A stretch of 64,000 nucleotides of DNA, taken from Janibacter indicus (lineage in GTDB: Bacteria; Actinomycetota; Actinomycetes; Actinomycetales; Dermatophilaceae). The DNA lies in the NCBI RefSeq assembly GCF_900176385.1, contig NZ_FWXN01000004.1:1-64000 (forward strand), in the 5' to 3' direction. Shown in pieces: positions 50,789-59,935 of the stretch. Positions within the stretch are counted from its first letter, which is position 1. Each line of letters opens with the position of its first letter. The translations under genes and the position numbers were made by a program. Below the pieces are notes generated by a model. The model was given only the letters and a program-made list of their open reading frames with translations. It had not been told where the DNA came from and ran no database searches.

Positions 50789-50817
50789 CCCCCTTCGTCC
50801 ACCACGGGCGAAGGGGG
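50789..50817 (+). terminator. hairpin after acpS made of the CGAAGGGGG motif
   Basis: CCCCCTTCG (50789-50797) pairs perfectly with CGAAGGGGG (50809-50817) around an 11-base loop, directly after the acpS stop. It may only partly terminate because nnrD follows 37 bp later. Confidence 0.55.
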
Positions 50818-50854
50818 CGGACCGTCACCTCCCGCAGCCGGTAGCGTCGACGGC

Positions 50855-52324
50855 GTGATCACCGGCTACTCCGCCCCGACCATCCGCGCCGCCGAGGCGT
50901 CCCTGCCCGAGCTCCTCGAGAGTGGTGAGCTGATGCAGCGGGCCGCCCGCGGGGTCGCGCGCGTGACGGCCGGGCGGATGCGCGAGCGCGGCGCGCGCAC
51001 CGTCACGGCACTCGTCGGCCCGGGCAACAACGGCGCCGACGCGCTCTACGCCATCGCCCGCCTGGCCAAGCGCGGCTTCGAGGCCTCGGCCGTGTGCATC
51101 GACACCACGGCCTCGCAGGTGCAGACCGAGGCCGCCGAGCTCGCTCGGCAGCGCGGAGCCACGGTTCTCGCCGCCGACAGCCGCGAGGCGCTCACCGCGA
51201 TCTCCCGGGCCGAGGTCGTCCTCGACGGCATCACCGGCATCGGGGGCAGGCCGGGACTGCCTCCCTTCGCCCGGCCGTGGGTCGACGCGATCCGTGACCG
51301 GGCCTGGGTCATCTCCGTCGACACCCCGTCCGGGCAGCCGGTCGAGGGTGGCGACGCGCTCGCCGACGCGGTCTTCGCCGACGAGACCGTGACCTTCGGT
51401 GCGCCCAAACCGGTGCACCTGCTGCCCCCGACCGAGGCCGCCTGCGGTGTGCTCACCGTCATCGACATCGGGCTCGACCTCACCGAGGCGACGCCCGCCG
51501 TCGTGCGGATCACCCCCGACGACGTGCCGCTCCTGTGGCCGGTGCCGGGGCCCGACGAGGACAAGTACTCGCGCGGGGTCCTCGGGGTCGTCGCCGGTGG
51601 TGAGCAGTACACGGGCGCAGCGGTGCTCACGACGACGGCGGCTGTCACCGCCGGGGTGGGCATGGTCCGCTACGTCGGCACCGAGGCGCCGACCGCGCTC
51701 GTGCGGGCGGCGGTCCCCGAGGCCGTCCACGGCGAAGGGAGGGTCCAGGCCTGGGTCGTCGGGCCCGGTCTCGACACGACCTCGACCGCGCCGGGCGCCG
51801 ACGCCCAGCTCGCCGCTGCTCGGGCCGCGCTCGACTCCGACCTGCCCGTGCTCGTCGACGCCGGTGGTCTCGACCTCGTCACCGGCCGACGCGATGCGCC
51901 GACCCTGCTCACACCGCACGCGGGGGAGTGCGCGCGGATGATCACCCGGCTGCGGGAGCGCTCGACCGAGCTGACCCGCGCGGAGGTCGAGGGCGCACCG
52001 CTCGAGCACGCCCGGATGCTCGCCGGGCTCACCGGTGCAACGGTGCTGCTCAAGGGGAGCGCGACACTCGTCGTCGACGTCGAGGGGCCGGTGCACGTGC
52101 AGGACGACGCGCCGGCGTGGTTGGCGACCGCGGGGTCGGGTGATGTCCTCGCCGGGCTCGCCGGAGCCCTGCTCGCGGGCGGGCTGGAGCCGGCCGAGGC
52201 AGGCTCGCTCGCCGCGCTCGTGCACGGACGCGCCGCCCACGACGCCAACCCCGGGGGGCCGGTGCGGGCACTCGCCGTGGCGCACGCGCTCGGCCCGACC
52301 GTCGCCGCGCTGCTGCGCTCCTAA
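50855..52324 (+). CDS. nnrD: bifunctional NAD(P)H-hydrate repair enzyme (epimerase + dehydratase)
   Basis: The 489-aa enzyme repairs damaged NADHX/NADPHX. The N-terminal epimerase (YjeF-N) domain has ELMQRAARGVARV, VGPGNNGADALYAIARLA and VLDGITGIGGRPGLPPFARPWVDAIR, SVDTPSG. The C-terminal ADP-dependent dehydratase domain has KYSRGVLGVVAGGEQYTGAAVLTTTAAVTAGVGMVRYV, the LTPHAGECARM motif, KGSATLVVD, and WLATAGSGDVLAGLAGALLAGG with the catalytic Asp. GTG 50855. Its stop overlaps the stop of the convergent aldo/keto reductase gene. Confidence 0.94.
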   Translation: MITGYSAPTIRAAEASLPELLESGELMQRAARGVARVTAGRMRERGARTVTALVGPGNNGADALYAIARLAKRGFEASAVCIDTTASQVQTEAAELARQRGATVLAADSREALTAISRAEVVLDGITGIGGRPGLPPFARPWVDAIRDRAWVISVDTPSGQPVEGGDALADAVFADETVTFGAPKPVHLLPPTEAACGVLTVIDIGLDLTEATPAVVRITPDDVPLLWPVPGPDEDKYSRGVLGVVAGGEQYTGAAVLTTTAAVTAGVGMVRYVGTEAPTALVRAAVPEAVHGEGRVQAWVVGPGLDTTSTAPGADAQLAAARAALDSDLPVLVDAGGLDLVTGRRDAPTLLTPHAGECARMITRLRERSTELTRAEVEGAPLEHARMLAGLTGATVLLKGSATLVVDVEGPVHVQDDAPAWLATAGSGDVLAGLAGALLAGGLEPAEAGSLAALVHGRAAHDANPGGPVRALAVAHALGPTVAALLRS

Positions 52325-53364
52325 CCCCGGGCCGACTCCGCCCACCAGTTGACCCCGCCGTCGACGGCGTGCTCGTCGATGCGGGCGAGCTCCTCGTCGC
52401 TGAAGTCGGTGTTGCCCAGCGCGTCGAGGCTGTTGTCGAGCTGCTCGACGGTGCGTGCGCCGACGAGCAGCGAGGTGACGCGCTCGTCGCGCAGCGCCCA
52501 GGCCAGGGCCATCTGCGCGAGGGTCTGACCGCGCTCCTGGGCGAGGGCGTCGAGCGCGCGGATGCGGGCGATGTTGTCGTCGGTCAGCTGGTCGGCGATG
52601 CCGGTGCCCTCGCGGGCGGCGCGCGAGTCCTCGGGGATGCCGCCGAGGTACTTGTTGGTGAGCAGCCCCTGGGCGAGCGGGGTGAAGGCGATCGTGCCGA
52701 CCCCGAGCTCGTCGACGGTGTCGAGCAGCTCGTCCTCGATCCAGCGGTTGATCATCGAGTAGGACGGCTGGTGGATGAGCAGGGGAGTGCCCATCTCGCG
52801 CAGGATCGCGTGCGCCTCGCGGGTGCGCTCCGGGCCGTAGGAGGAGATGCCGACGTAGAGCGCCTTGCCCGCGCGGACCGCGGCGTCGAGCGCGCCCATT
52901 GTCTCCTCGAGCGGCGTGTCGGGATCGAAGCGGTGGCTGTAGAAGATGTCGACGTAGTCCAGGCCCATCCGCTCAAGCGACTGGTCGAGCGAGGCGAGCA
53001 GGTATTTGCGCGAGCCGCCGCCCTGCCCGTAGGGGCCGGGCCACATGTCCCAGCCGGCCTTGGTCGAGATGATCAGCTCGTCGCGGTAGGGGCGGAAGTC
53101 GTCGGCGAAGATCGTCCCGAAGTTGCGCTCTGCGGCGCCGTAGGGCGGGCCGTAGTTGTTGGCGAGGTCCATGTGCGTCACGCCCCGATCGAAGGCGCGC
53201 CGCAGCACCGCCCGCTGCGTCTCGAGGGGCTCCGCGTCGCCGAAGTTGTGCCACAGGCCGAGCGAGATCGGGGGCAGGAGCAGGCCCGAACGGCCGCACC
53301 GGCGGTAGTCCGTGGCGTCGTAGCGGGTGCGGTCGGCCTGGTAGTCGTCGGCGCGGTGGGTCAT
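52321..53364 (-). CDS. aldo/keto reductase (YghZ / L-glyceraldehyde-3-phosphate reductase type)
   Basis: The 347-aa NADPH oxidoreductase is a TIM barrel with GVTHMDLANNYGPPYGAAERNFG (Asp and the active-site Tyr), ELIISTKAGWDMWPGPYGQGGGSRKYLLASLDQSLERMGLDYVDIFYSHRFDPDTPLEETM, and the cofactor region near the C-terminus (SLLVGARTVEQLDNSLDAL). The PYG insertion and tail resemble E. coli YghZ, which reduces glyceraldehyde-3-phosphate and methylglyoxal. The minus-strand gene interrupts the core run of plus-strand genes. TAG and TAA stops of this gene and nnrD share bases 52321-52324. Confidence 0.93.
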   Translation of the reverse strand: MTHRADDYQADRTRYDATDYRRCGRSGLLLPPISLGLWHNFGDAEPLETQRAVLRRAFDRGVTHMDLANNYGPPYGAAERNFGTIFADDFRPYRDELIISTKAGWDMWPGPYGQGGGSRKYLLASLDQSLERMGLDYVDIFYSHRFDPDTPLEETMGALDAAVRAGKALYVGISSYGPERTREAHAILREMGTPLLIHQPSYSMINRWIEDELLDTVDELGVGTIAFTPLAQGLLTNKYLGGIPEDSRAAREGTGIADQLTDDNIARIRALDALAQERGQTLAQMALAWALRDERVTSLLVGARTVEQLDNSLDALGNTDFSDEELARIDEHAVDGGVNWWAESARG

Positions 53365-53411
53365 GCCTGCCAGTCTGCCCCCCTTCGCCGATCTAGACTC
53401 GGTCGGTACCC

Positions 53412-54620
53412 ATGGACATCTCGACCCCGCACCCTGCCCTGCCGTCCGTCGCGACTCCCTCGGTCCTGCCGAGCGATGCGCCGACCGACGGCCTGTCCGC
53501 GTGGGCGGACATCGACCTCGACGCGATCCGCGGCAACGTCGCCCGCCTCGGCGAGCTCGCCGGTGACGCGGACGTCATGGCGGTCATCAAGGGCGATGCC
53601 TACGGCCACGGCCTCGTCCCGGTCGCTGGCGCGGCCCTGGCCGGCGGCGCGACCTATCTGGGCATCGCCCAGCTCGGCGAGGCGTTGGCTGCCCGTGCCG
53701 CTGGCATCACCGCGCCGATCCTCACCTGGCTCTTCCCGCCCGGGGCCGACCTCGCCGGTGCCGTGCGGGCCGACATCACCCTCTCGGCCGGTGCCCCGTG
53801 GGCGCTCGCCGAGATCGCCGCGGCGGCCCGGGCCACCGGGCAGACGGCCCGCGTCCACCTCAAGGTCGACACCGGCCTCGGGCGCGGGGGCGCGTGGCGC
53901 GAGGACCTCGCCGACATGCTCGTGGACGCCGCCCGGCTCGAGGCCGAGGGCGTGCTCGACGTCGAGGGCATCTTCAGCCACTTCGCCTACGCAGACGCGC
54001 CCGACCACCCGACGGTGCGGGCCCAGCAGGAGACCTTCGGCGCGATCCTCGGTGACGCCGAGCGCGCCGGTCTGCGCCCGCGCATCCGCCACCTCGCCAA
54101 CTCCGCGGCGACCCTGACCAACCCCTCGGCGCGATTCGACATGGTCCGCCCGGGGGTCTCGATCTACGGCCTCTCGCCGGTGCCCGACATCGGTGGGCCC
54201 CCCCACTTCGGCCTGCGCGAGGCCATGCGCGTCGTCGCCCGCCTCATCAACGTCAAGGACTGCCCGGCCGGCCAGGGTGTCTCCTACGGCCACCAGTACA
54301 CGACGAAGGGGGACACCCGCCTCGGCCTCGTGCCGCTCGGCTATGCCGACGGCATCCCCCGGCACGCCTCGTGTGTCGGCCCGATGCAGGTCCACGGCCG
54401 CCGCCACACCGTCGCGGGACGGGTGTGCATGGACCAGATGGTGCTCGACCTGGGCGCCGACAGCCCCGCCGTGGCCGGCGACGAGGTCGTCCTCATCGGC
54501 CGCGAGGCCGACGGCGAGCCGACCGCCCAGGACTGGGCGGCCGCGATCGACACGATCAACTACGAGATCGTCACCCGGCTCGGGCCTCGCGTCCCGCGTC
54601 GCTACCTCGGAGGCCAGTGA
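53412..54620 (+). CDS. alr: alanine racemase
   Basis: The 402-aa PLP enzyme makes D-alanine for peptidoglycan. AWADIDLDAIRGNVARL precedes the PLP-lysine motif VIKGDAYGHG with Lys at about residue 60, followed by HLKVDTGLGRGG, IRHLANSAATL, MVRPGVSIYGLSP, and the C-terminal domain with VSYGHQYTTKGDTRLGLVPLGYADGIPRH carrying the catalytic Tyr and CMDQMVLDLG. The N-terminus is ~20 residues longer than usual. The next gene starts on its stop codon (TGATG). Confidence 0.96.
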   Translation: MDISTPHPALPSVATPSVLPSDAPTDGLSAWADIDLDAIRGNVARLGELAGDADVMAVIKGDAYGHGLVPVAGAALAGGATYLGIAQLGEALAARAAGITAPILTWLFPPGADLAGAVRADITLSAGAPWALAEIAAAARATGQTARVHLKVDTGLGRGGAWREDLADMLVDAARLEAEGVLDVEGIFSHFAYADAPDHPTVRAQQETFGAILGDAERAGLRPRIRHLANSAATLTNPSARFDMVRPGVSIYGLSPVPDIGGPPHFGLREAMRVVARLINVKDCPAGQGVSYGHQYTTKGDTRLGLVPLGYADGIPRHASCVGPMQVHGRRHTVAGRVCMDQMVLDLGADSPAVAGDEVVLIGREADGEPTAQDWAAAIDTINYEIVTRLGPRVPRRYLGGQ

Positions 54621-55786
54621 TGGACGAGCACGAGCACGGCGGCATCGGCAAGGCGGCGGCGACCGGCATCGGCCTCGCGGCCGCGGCCGTCGGCGGTGTG
54701 GCGATCGCCGGTGCGGGCTACGCAGGCCGGTCCGCGGTCAAGCGCTCCCGCGCCTATGCCGTGACCCCCCACGACGAGGTGCACGTCTTCCCCTTCGTCA
54801 CGGACAAGGTGCAGGCCGTCCCGGCCAACGACGGGGTCGTGCTGCACGTCGAGGTCGACGAGCCGGAGGGCTGGACCCCGCAGACCGGGCCGACCGTCGT
54901 GCTCGTCCACGGCTTCGTGCTCAACCTCAGCTCCTGGGTCTTCCAGCGGCGCGCGCTCGTCGACGCCGGCTACCGCGTCGTCAGCTACGACCAGCGCAAC
55001 CACGGCGCCTCCCAGGCCGGCGACCTCGAGCGCTGCACCATCGACCAGCTCGGCCAGGACCTGCGGGCCGTCGTCGACGCGACGACCCCCGACGGCGAGA
55101 TCGTCCTCGTCGGCCACTCGATGGGCGGCATGACGATCATGAGTTTCGCCGGTCGCTATCCCGAGCTCACCCGCGACCGGGTCCGCGGAGTCGCCCTCAT
55201 CGCGACGAGCGCCGGCGGCGACAGCCTCGTGCACGTCGGTCTGGGCAAGATGCTCGACGGCGTGATCACCCGCTTCGGTCCGGGGTTCCTCGGTGGGCTC
55301 GGCCGTCGCGACGGCGTGTGGGGCGGCATGCGCGCCGCCGGTCGCGCCGTCGAAAACCGGGCGATCCAGCGCTACTCCTTCGGCACCACGATGCCCAAGG
55401 AGATGCTGCGCAAGCTCGCGACGATGATCTTCGGCACCCGGCTCGACGCGATCGGCGCCTTCCTGCCCGAGCTCGACGAGCTCGACGTGCGCGACAGCCT
55501 GCCCGGTCTCGTCGACACCCCCGTACTCATCGTCGCGGGGTCCAAGGACGTGCTCACGCCGCCGGCGCACAGCCAGGCGCTCGCCGACGCCCTGCCGGCG
55601 GCCGAGCACGTCGTCGTACCCGGCGTGGGCCACCTGCTCCAGCTCGAGAGGCCGGGGCCGGTCACCGACGGCATCCTCGGTCTGCTCGAGCGCAGCCGCG
55701 GCGAGGACGCCGAGCGCGACGCCGAGCGGGCCAAGGCTGCCGTCAGCGAAGGGACCGCGGAACCCGCGACGGAGCGCACCGCATGA
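54620..55786 (+). CDS. alpha/beta-hydrolase fold protein
   Basis: The 388-aa protein has an N-terminal Gly/Ala-rich hydrophobic stretch (GIGLAAAAVGGVAIAGAGYAG, about 14-34), possibly a membrane anchor. The hydrolase core has VVLVHGFVLNLSSW (oxyanion region), YDQRNHG, the nucleophile elbow VLVGHSMGGMT (about 162-172), TPVLIVAGSKDVLTP for the acid and VPGVGHLLQLE for the His. Catalytic triad complete. It is conserved between alr and tsaE in many actinobacteria, where its substrate is not known. The C-terminal ~30 residues are a charged tail overlapping tsaE (ATGA). Confidence 0.9.
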   Translation: MDEHEHGGIGKAAATGIGLAAAAVGGVAIAGAGYAGRSAVKRSRAYAVTPHDEVHVFPFVTDKVQAVPANDGVVLHVEVDEPEGWTPQTGPTVVLVHGFVLNLSSWVFQRRALVDAGYRVVSYDQRNHGASQAGDLERCTIDQLGQDLRAVVDATTPDGEIVLVGHSMGGMTIMSFAGRYPELTRDRVRGVALIATSAGGDSLVHVGLGKMLDGVITRFGPGFLGGLGRRDGVWGGMRAAGRAVENRAIQRYSFGTTMPKEMLRKLATMIFGTRLDAIGAFLPELDELDVRDSLPGLVDTPVLIVAGSKDVLTPPAHSQALADALPAAEHVVVPGVGHLLQLERPGPVTDGILGLLERSRGEDAERDAERAKAAVSEGTAEPATERTA

Positions 55787-56298
55787 GTCTGCTGCTGCCC
55801 GACGCGGACACGACCGTCGCCGCCGGTCGCCGACTGGCCGACCTGCTGGGGGCCGGCGACCTCGTCGTGCTCACCGGGGGCCTGGGCGCCGGCAAGACGA
55901 CCCTGACCCGTGGCCTCGGCGAAGGGCTCGGGGTGCGGGGCGCGGTGACCTCCCCGACCTTCGTCATCGTGCGCGTCCACCCCTCGCTCGTGGGGGGCCC
56001 TGAGCTCGTCCACGTCGACGCCTACCGCCTCGGTGGCTCCGCCGAGCTCGACGACCTGGACCTCGACTCCGAGCTCGACGAGGCCGTGACCGTCGTCGAG
56101 TGGGGTGCCGGCCTCGCCGAGGGACTGGCCGACGAGCGGCTCGAGATCACCCTCGTCGCCGACCCGGCGACCGAGGCACGGACGCTCACCGTCACCGGTG
56201 TCGGCGCACGCTGGGCAGGCGTCGACGTCGAGTCCCACCTGCAGGAGACCGTGGGCGCGACGACCCGCACGTCCGCCGACGAAGGGGGAGTGCCGTGA
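55783..56298 (+). CDS. tsaE: tRNA N6-adenosine threonylcarbamoyltransferase complex ATPase TsaE
   Basis: The 171-aa P-loop ATPase drives the TsaB-TsaD-TsaE cycle that places t6A at position 37 of ANN-decoding tRNAs. Walker A GGLGAGKTTLTRGL is at about residues 32-45, then TSPTFVIVR, HVDAYRLGG and VVEWGAGL, all characteristic of TsaE. ATG 55783 overlaps the hydrolase stop, and its own stop overlaps tsaB (GTGA). Confidence 0.95.
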   Translation: MSLLLPDADTTVAAGRRLADLLGAGDLVVLTGGLGAGKTTLTRGLGEGLGVRGAVTSPTFVIVRVHPSLVGGPELVHVDAYRLGGSAELDDLDLDSELDEAVTVVEWGAGLAEGLADERLEITLVADPATEARTLTVTGVGARWAGVDVESHLQETVGATTRTSADEGGVP

Positions 56299-57065
56299 GG
56301 CTGCTCGCGCTGGACACGGCCACTTCGGCGATCTCGGTCGCCGTCCACGACGGCGAGCGGGTGCTCGCCAGCCGCTCCGTCGTCGACGCGCGCCGGCACA
56401 CCGAGCTGCTCGCGCCGCTGGTCGTCGAGACGCTCGCGAGGGCAGCGACCGCCGTCGACGAGCTGACCCACGTCGCCGTCGGGACGGGCCCCGGGCCCTT
56501 CACCGGCCTGCGGGTCGGTCTCGTCACCGCGCAGACCCTCGCCCACGCGCGGGGCATCACCGTGCACGGGGTGTGCTCGCTCGACGCGCTCGCCGCCGCG
56601 GCTGCCGCCGGCGGGCACGAGGGCGAGCTGCTCGTGGCGAGCGACGCCCGGCGCAAGGAGGTCTACTGGGCCCGCTACCGCTGCGCTGCGGGTGGGATCA
56701 CGCCGCTCGACGAGCCTGCCGTGACCCGGCCCGCCGACCTGCCGGACGACGTGCGCGCGCTGCCCACCGTCGGCCGGGGTCCGCTGCTCTACTCCGACCT
56801 GCTGGCTCACCCGCTCGACCTGGCGGGTGAGGGGGCCGACGCCGCCCTGCTCGACGTCGACGCCGGGGTGCTCGCCGCCCTCGCCGCCCGGCGCATCGCC
56901 GCGGGCGAGAAGATGCCCGTCGAACCGCTCTACCTGCGCCGCCCCGACGCGGTCGCGCCCGCGTCCACGGCGCCGATGTCCGCGCTGAAGCCCTCACCCC
57001 GTCAGCAGCAGCGCGACCTGCGGCAGGGCGAGCGGGCCGGCCGCGGTGCCGAGGCGAGCCAGTGA
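56295..57065 (+). CDS. tsaB: t6A complex subunit TsaB
   Basis: The 256-aa inactive ASKHA homologue pairs with TsaD for t6A synthesis. It has [17 protein letters not shown] at the N-terminus, [49 protein letters not shown] and the [12 protein letters not shown] segment, all typical of TsaB. The C-terminal ~35 residues (Gln/Arg/Gly-rich) are an extension. GTG 56295 overlaps tsaE, and the stop overlaps rimI (GTGA). Confidence 0.93.
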   Translation: MRLLALDTATSAISVAVHDGERVLASRSVVDARRHTELLAPLVVETLARAATAVDELTHVAVGTGPGPFTGLRVGLVTAQTLAHARGITVHGVCSLDALAAAAAAGGHEGELLVASDARRKEVYWARYRCAAGGITPLDEPAVTRPADLPDDVRALPTVGRGPLLYSDLLAHPLDLAGEGADAALLDVDAGVLAALAARRIAAGEKMPVEPLYLRRPDAVAPASTAPMSALKPSPRQQQRDLRQGERAGRGAEASQ

Positions 57066-57541
57066 CCGCGGTGACGGCTCCCCCCTTCGTCATGAGGGAG
57101 GTGCGCTGGCAGGACCTGGAGCGACTGGCGGACCTGGAGCAGGAGCTCTTCGGCACCGAGGCGTGGAGCCTCGCGTCGTGGTGGGGCGAGCTCGCCGGTC
57201 GGCCGCGGCGCGAGTACCTCGTCGCGGAGGACGGCGACGGGATCGCCGGCTACGCCGGGCTCGACCACGCGGGCGACACGAGCGACGTCATGACCATCGC
57301 GACCCTGCCGCGGGTCCGCGGGCGCGGGCTCGGGCGCCGTCTGCTCGAGGAGCTCGTGGCGCGCTCGCGGGCCGCGGGCGCCGAGCGACTGCTGCTCGAG
57401 GTGCGAGCGGACAACACCGCGGCGCGCGGGCTCTACGACTCGGCCGGCTTCCGGCTGCTGCAGACCCGGCGCGGCTACTACCCGGGTGGGGTCGACGCGC
57501 TCGTCCTCGCCCTCGACCTGACGCAGGAGGCGCAGGCATGA
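57062..57541 (+). CDS. rimI: ribosomal-protein-alanine N-acetyltransferase RimI-like
   Basis: The 159-aa GNAT enzyme has the acetyl-CoA motif [53 protein letters not shown] (about 78-128), which is the RimI/NAT signature including NTAARGLY. Between tsaB and tsaD it takes the usual place of rimI; its protein substrates (S18 in E. coli) are not certain here. GTG 57062 overlaps tsaB and its stop overlaps tsaD (ATGA). Confidence 0.91.
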   Translation: MTAVTAPPFVMREVRWQDLERLADLEQELFGTEAWSLASWWGELAGRPRREYLVAEDGDGIAGYAGLDHAGDTSDVMTIATLPRVRGRGLGRRLLEELVARSRAAGAERLLLEVRADNTAARGLYDSAGFRLLQTRRGYYPGGVDALVLALDLTQEAQA

Positions 57542-58617
57542 CGGACGCACCCCTGGTCCTCGGCATCGAGACCTCGTGCGACGAGACCGGTGTCGGCATC
57601 GTCCACGGCACCGAGCTGCTCTTCGACGCCATCGCGTCGAGCGTCGACGAGCACGCCCGCTTCGGCGGCGTCGTGCCCGAGGTGGCCTCCCGAGCGCACC
57701 TCGAGGCGATGGTCCCGACGATCGAGCGGGCCTGCCGCGAGGCCGGGGTCGCCCTGACCGACCTCGACGGCATCGCCGTGACCTCCGGTCCGGGGCTCGC
57801 CGGGCCGCTGATGGTCGGCGTCGCATCGGCCAAGGCGCTGGCGGTGGCGCTGGGCCTGCCGATCTACGGGGTCAACCACCTGGCGAGCCACGTCGCCGTC
57901 GACATCGTCGAGCACGGTCCGCTGCCCGAGCCGACGATGGCGATGCTCGTGAGCGGCGGGCACTCCTCGCTGCTGCTCGTCCCCGACGTCACGCACGACA
58001 TCCGCAGTCTCGGCTCGACGATCGACGACGCTGCGGGGGAGGCCTTCGACAAGGTGGCCCGCGTGCTCGGCCTGCCCTTCCCCGGGGGGCCGCACATCGA
58101 CCGGGCGGCGAGCGACGGGCAGATCACCATCGACTTCCCGCGTGGGCTCTCCACCCGCAAGGACATGGAGCGTCACCGCTTCGACTTCTCCTTCTCCGGC
58201 CTCAAGACGGCGGTGACCCGGTGGGTCCAGGCCGAGCAGGCCGCCGGGCGCGACGTGCCGGTGGCCGACGTCGCTGCGTCCTTCCAGGAAGCCGTCGTCG
58301 ACATCCTCACCCGCAAGGCGGTCCTCGCCTGCACCGAGCACGACGTCGCTGCGCTCCAGGTCGGTGGCGGGGTGGCCGCCAACTCGCGCTTGCGGGCGAT
58401 GGCCCAGCAGCGGTGCGACAACGCGGGCATCCAGCTGCGCGTCCCGCGGCCGGGGCTGTGCACCGACAACGGCGCGATGGTCGCCAGCCTCGGCGCCCAG
58501 ATGATGCTCAAGGGCCGGCCGGCCAGCGACCTGTCGCTGCCAGCCGACAGCTCGCTGCCGGTGACCGACGTGCGCACCGGCCTGCCCGTGCACGTCGACC
58601 ACGACCACGCGCACTGA
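57538..58617 (+). CDS. tsaD: tRNA N6-adenosine threonylcarbamoyltransferase TsaD
   Basis: The 359-aa catalytic subunit transfers the threonylcarbamoyl group to A37 of t[18 protein letters not shown] is the ASKHA phosphate motif, [18 protein letters not shown] holds the metal-binding His, [11 protein letters not shown] the second His, and the [33 protein letters not shown] and [12 protein letters not shown] motifs follow. The C-terminal His/Asp-rich tail (HVDHDHAH) is a notable oddity. It ends the tsaE-tsaB-rimI-tsaD chain. Confidence 0.97.
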   Translation: MTDAPLVLGIETSCDETGVGIVHGTELLFDAIASSVDEHARFGGVVPEVASRAHLEAMVPTIERACREAGVALTDLDGIAVTSGPGLAGPLMVGVASAKALAVALGLPIYGVNHLASHVAVDIVEHGPLPEPTMAMLVSGGHSSLLLVPDVTHDIRSLGSTIDDAAGEAFDKVARVLGLPFPGGPHIDRAASDGQITIDFPRGLSTRKDMERHRFDFSFSGLKTAVTRWVQAEQAAGRDVPVADVAASFQEAVVDILTRKAVLACTEHDVAALQVGGGVAANSRLRAMAQQRCDNAGIQLRVPRPGLCTDNGAMVASLGAQMMLKGRPASDLSLPADSSLPVTDVRTGLPVHVDHDHAH

Positions 58618-58623
58618 GGCTGC

Positions 58624-58645
58624 GGCCGGCTCGGCCGAGCCGGCC
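58624..58645 (+). terminator. palindromic hairpin after tsaD
   Basis: An 11+11 bp perfect GC-only-rich palindrome centred at 58634/58635 starts 6 bp after the tsaD stop; it folds into a tight hairpin and probably ends the operon. The remaining ~170 bp to the minus-strand CPBP gene hold no gene I can support. Confidence 0.6.
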
Positions 58646-58818
58646 GAGGTCGTCGCTGCTCCGTGCTGTGGGCGGGGCTGGGCGGGGCAGTGGGGCGGCG
58701 TAGTCCGGTCCGGGGGTGTGCTGGATCGGGAGCCGTGACCCGTCGTACGGAGCAGTGGCGTAGGCACCGCCCGGACCGCCGGACCCTCGGCCCCCGGGCC
58801 CCCGGGCCGGGCGCGAGC

Positions 58819-59808
58819 TCAGCCGAGCGCCGGCTCGCGCCAGCCCTGCGGGGCGATGCCGTGCCGCCGAGCGAGATGCAGCAGGACCGCGGCGACGAGC
58901 GTCGTGGCGGCCACGCTTGCCCCGGCGGCGAGCGGTGTGCTCGTCGCACCGGTGTCGACGTAGCTCTGCTCGAGGCCACCGGCCAGCAGGCCCAAGGTGA
59001 TGACGAGCAGGTTGTTGACCACGTGGAGCGCGATGATCGCCTCGAGCCCGCCCGTGCGCCAGGTGAGCCAGCACCCGACCGCGGCCATCCACCCGAGGTC
59101 GATGAGGATCCAGATGTCCATCGACCCGTGCGCCAGGGCGAAGAGCGCCGCCGACAGCAGGGTCGTCACGCCGAGCGCGACGACGGGGGAGCGCACCCAG
59201 GCACCCAGGCCCTGAACGAGCCCACCGCGCATGAAGATCTCCTCGGCGGCGGCCTGCAGCGGCGTCGTCAGCAGCGACACGACGAGCAGTCCGACCCAGT
59301 GCTCCGGACGCCCGAGCACCTCTGCGCCGTCGGCGAGCCAGGCGATGGCGAGGTAGGCCGCCCAGATCGGCGCCAGCACGGCACCGCAGCGGGCCAGCCA
59401 GGCCCAGCGCATCCTTCCGGCCACGGACAGCACCCGCCCCGCGCCCGGACCGAAGCCGACCCGCAGGCCCAGCAGGGTGGCGGGGATGAGCACGGCGATG
59501 AGGAGGTTGCCGAGCAGCGACGCCGTGGGGTCGAGCACGTCGAACATCTGCTCCTCGCTCGTGACCAGACCCGTGGCGATGAAGGCGCCGGTGATCACGC
59601 CCATCCCGACGAGGGCCGCGATCGAGGCGACGAGGAGCGCGAGGAGGGGCCGCCACCAACGGTGGCTGGGCCCGCGCATCTGGTGGACGTAGCTGCGCGC
59701 CTGGGTGGGTTGCGGGGCCGCCGGCTCGATGCTCGGGGCCGGCAGCAGGGTCGTCGGAGGGGCGAAGGGGGTCTGGGGCGTATGCGGGCCCGTCGTCGAG
59801 GTGCTCAT
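58819..59808 (-). CDS. CPBP-family intramembrane glutamic endopeptidase
   Basis: The 329-aa protein has about eight hydrophobic helices after a Pro/Thr/Ala-rich cytosolic N-terminus. Motif 1 EEIFMRGGLVQGL (Glu-Glu at about 189-190, with Arg at 194), motif 2 LSAALFALAHG and motif 3 LHVVNNLLV are the CPBP/ABI (CAAX protease-like) signature. Bacterial members process membrane peptides or give bacteriocin immunity; the substrate is unknown. I use ATG 59808 (MSTSTTG). Confidence 0.88.
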   Translation of the reverse strand: MSTSTTGPHTPQTPFAPPTTLLPAPSIEPAAPQPTQARSYVHQMRGPSHRWWRPLLALLVASIAALVGMGVITGAFIATGLVTSEEQMFDVLDPTASLLGNLLIAVLIPATLLGLRVGFGPGAGRVLSVAGRMRWAWLARCGAVLAPIWAAYLAIAWLADGAEVLGRPEHWVGLLVVSLLTTPLQAAAEEIFMRGGLVQGLGAWVRSPVVALGVTTLLSAALFALAHGSMDIWILIDLGWMAAVGCWLTWRTGGLEAIIALHVVNNLLVITLGLLAGGLEQSYVDTGATSTPLAAGASVAATTLVAAVLLHLARRHGIAPQGWREPALG

Positions 59809-59935
59809 GCGGCAAGACTCGCGCCGGCACCGCGTCGCGGGCATCGGCCCGTGGTCTCGAGCCCCGTACGCCTTTGGTCGCGGCGGGGGTTGCCCTCACC
59901 CGAGCCAGAGGTCTACGCGCCGGTCGCCGGTTGGC

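Noticed and set aside
58508-59899. 463-codon minus-strand frame overlapping the CPBP protease gene
   Set aside because: Arg/Ala/Gly-rich without motifs; the other minus-strand frame carries all CPBP motifs.
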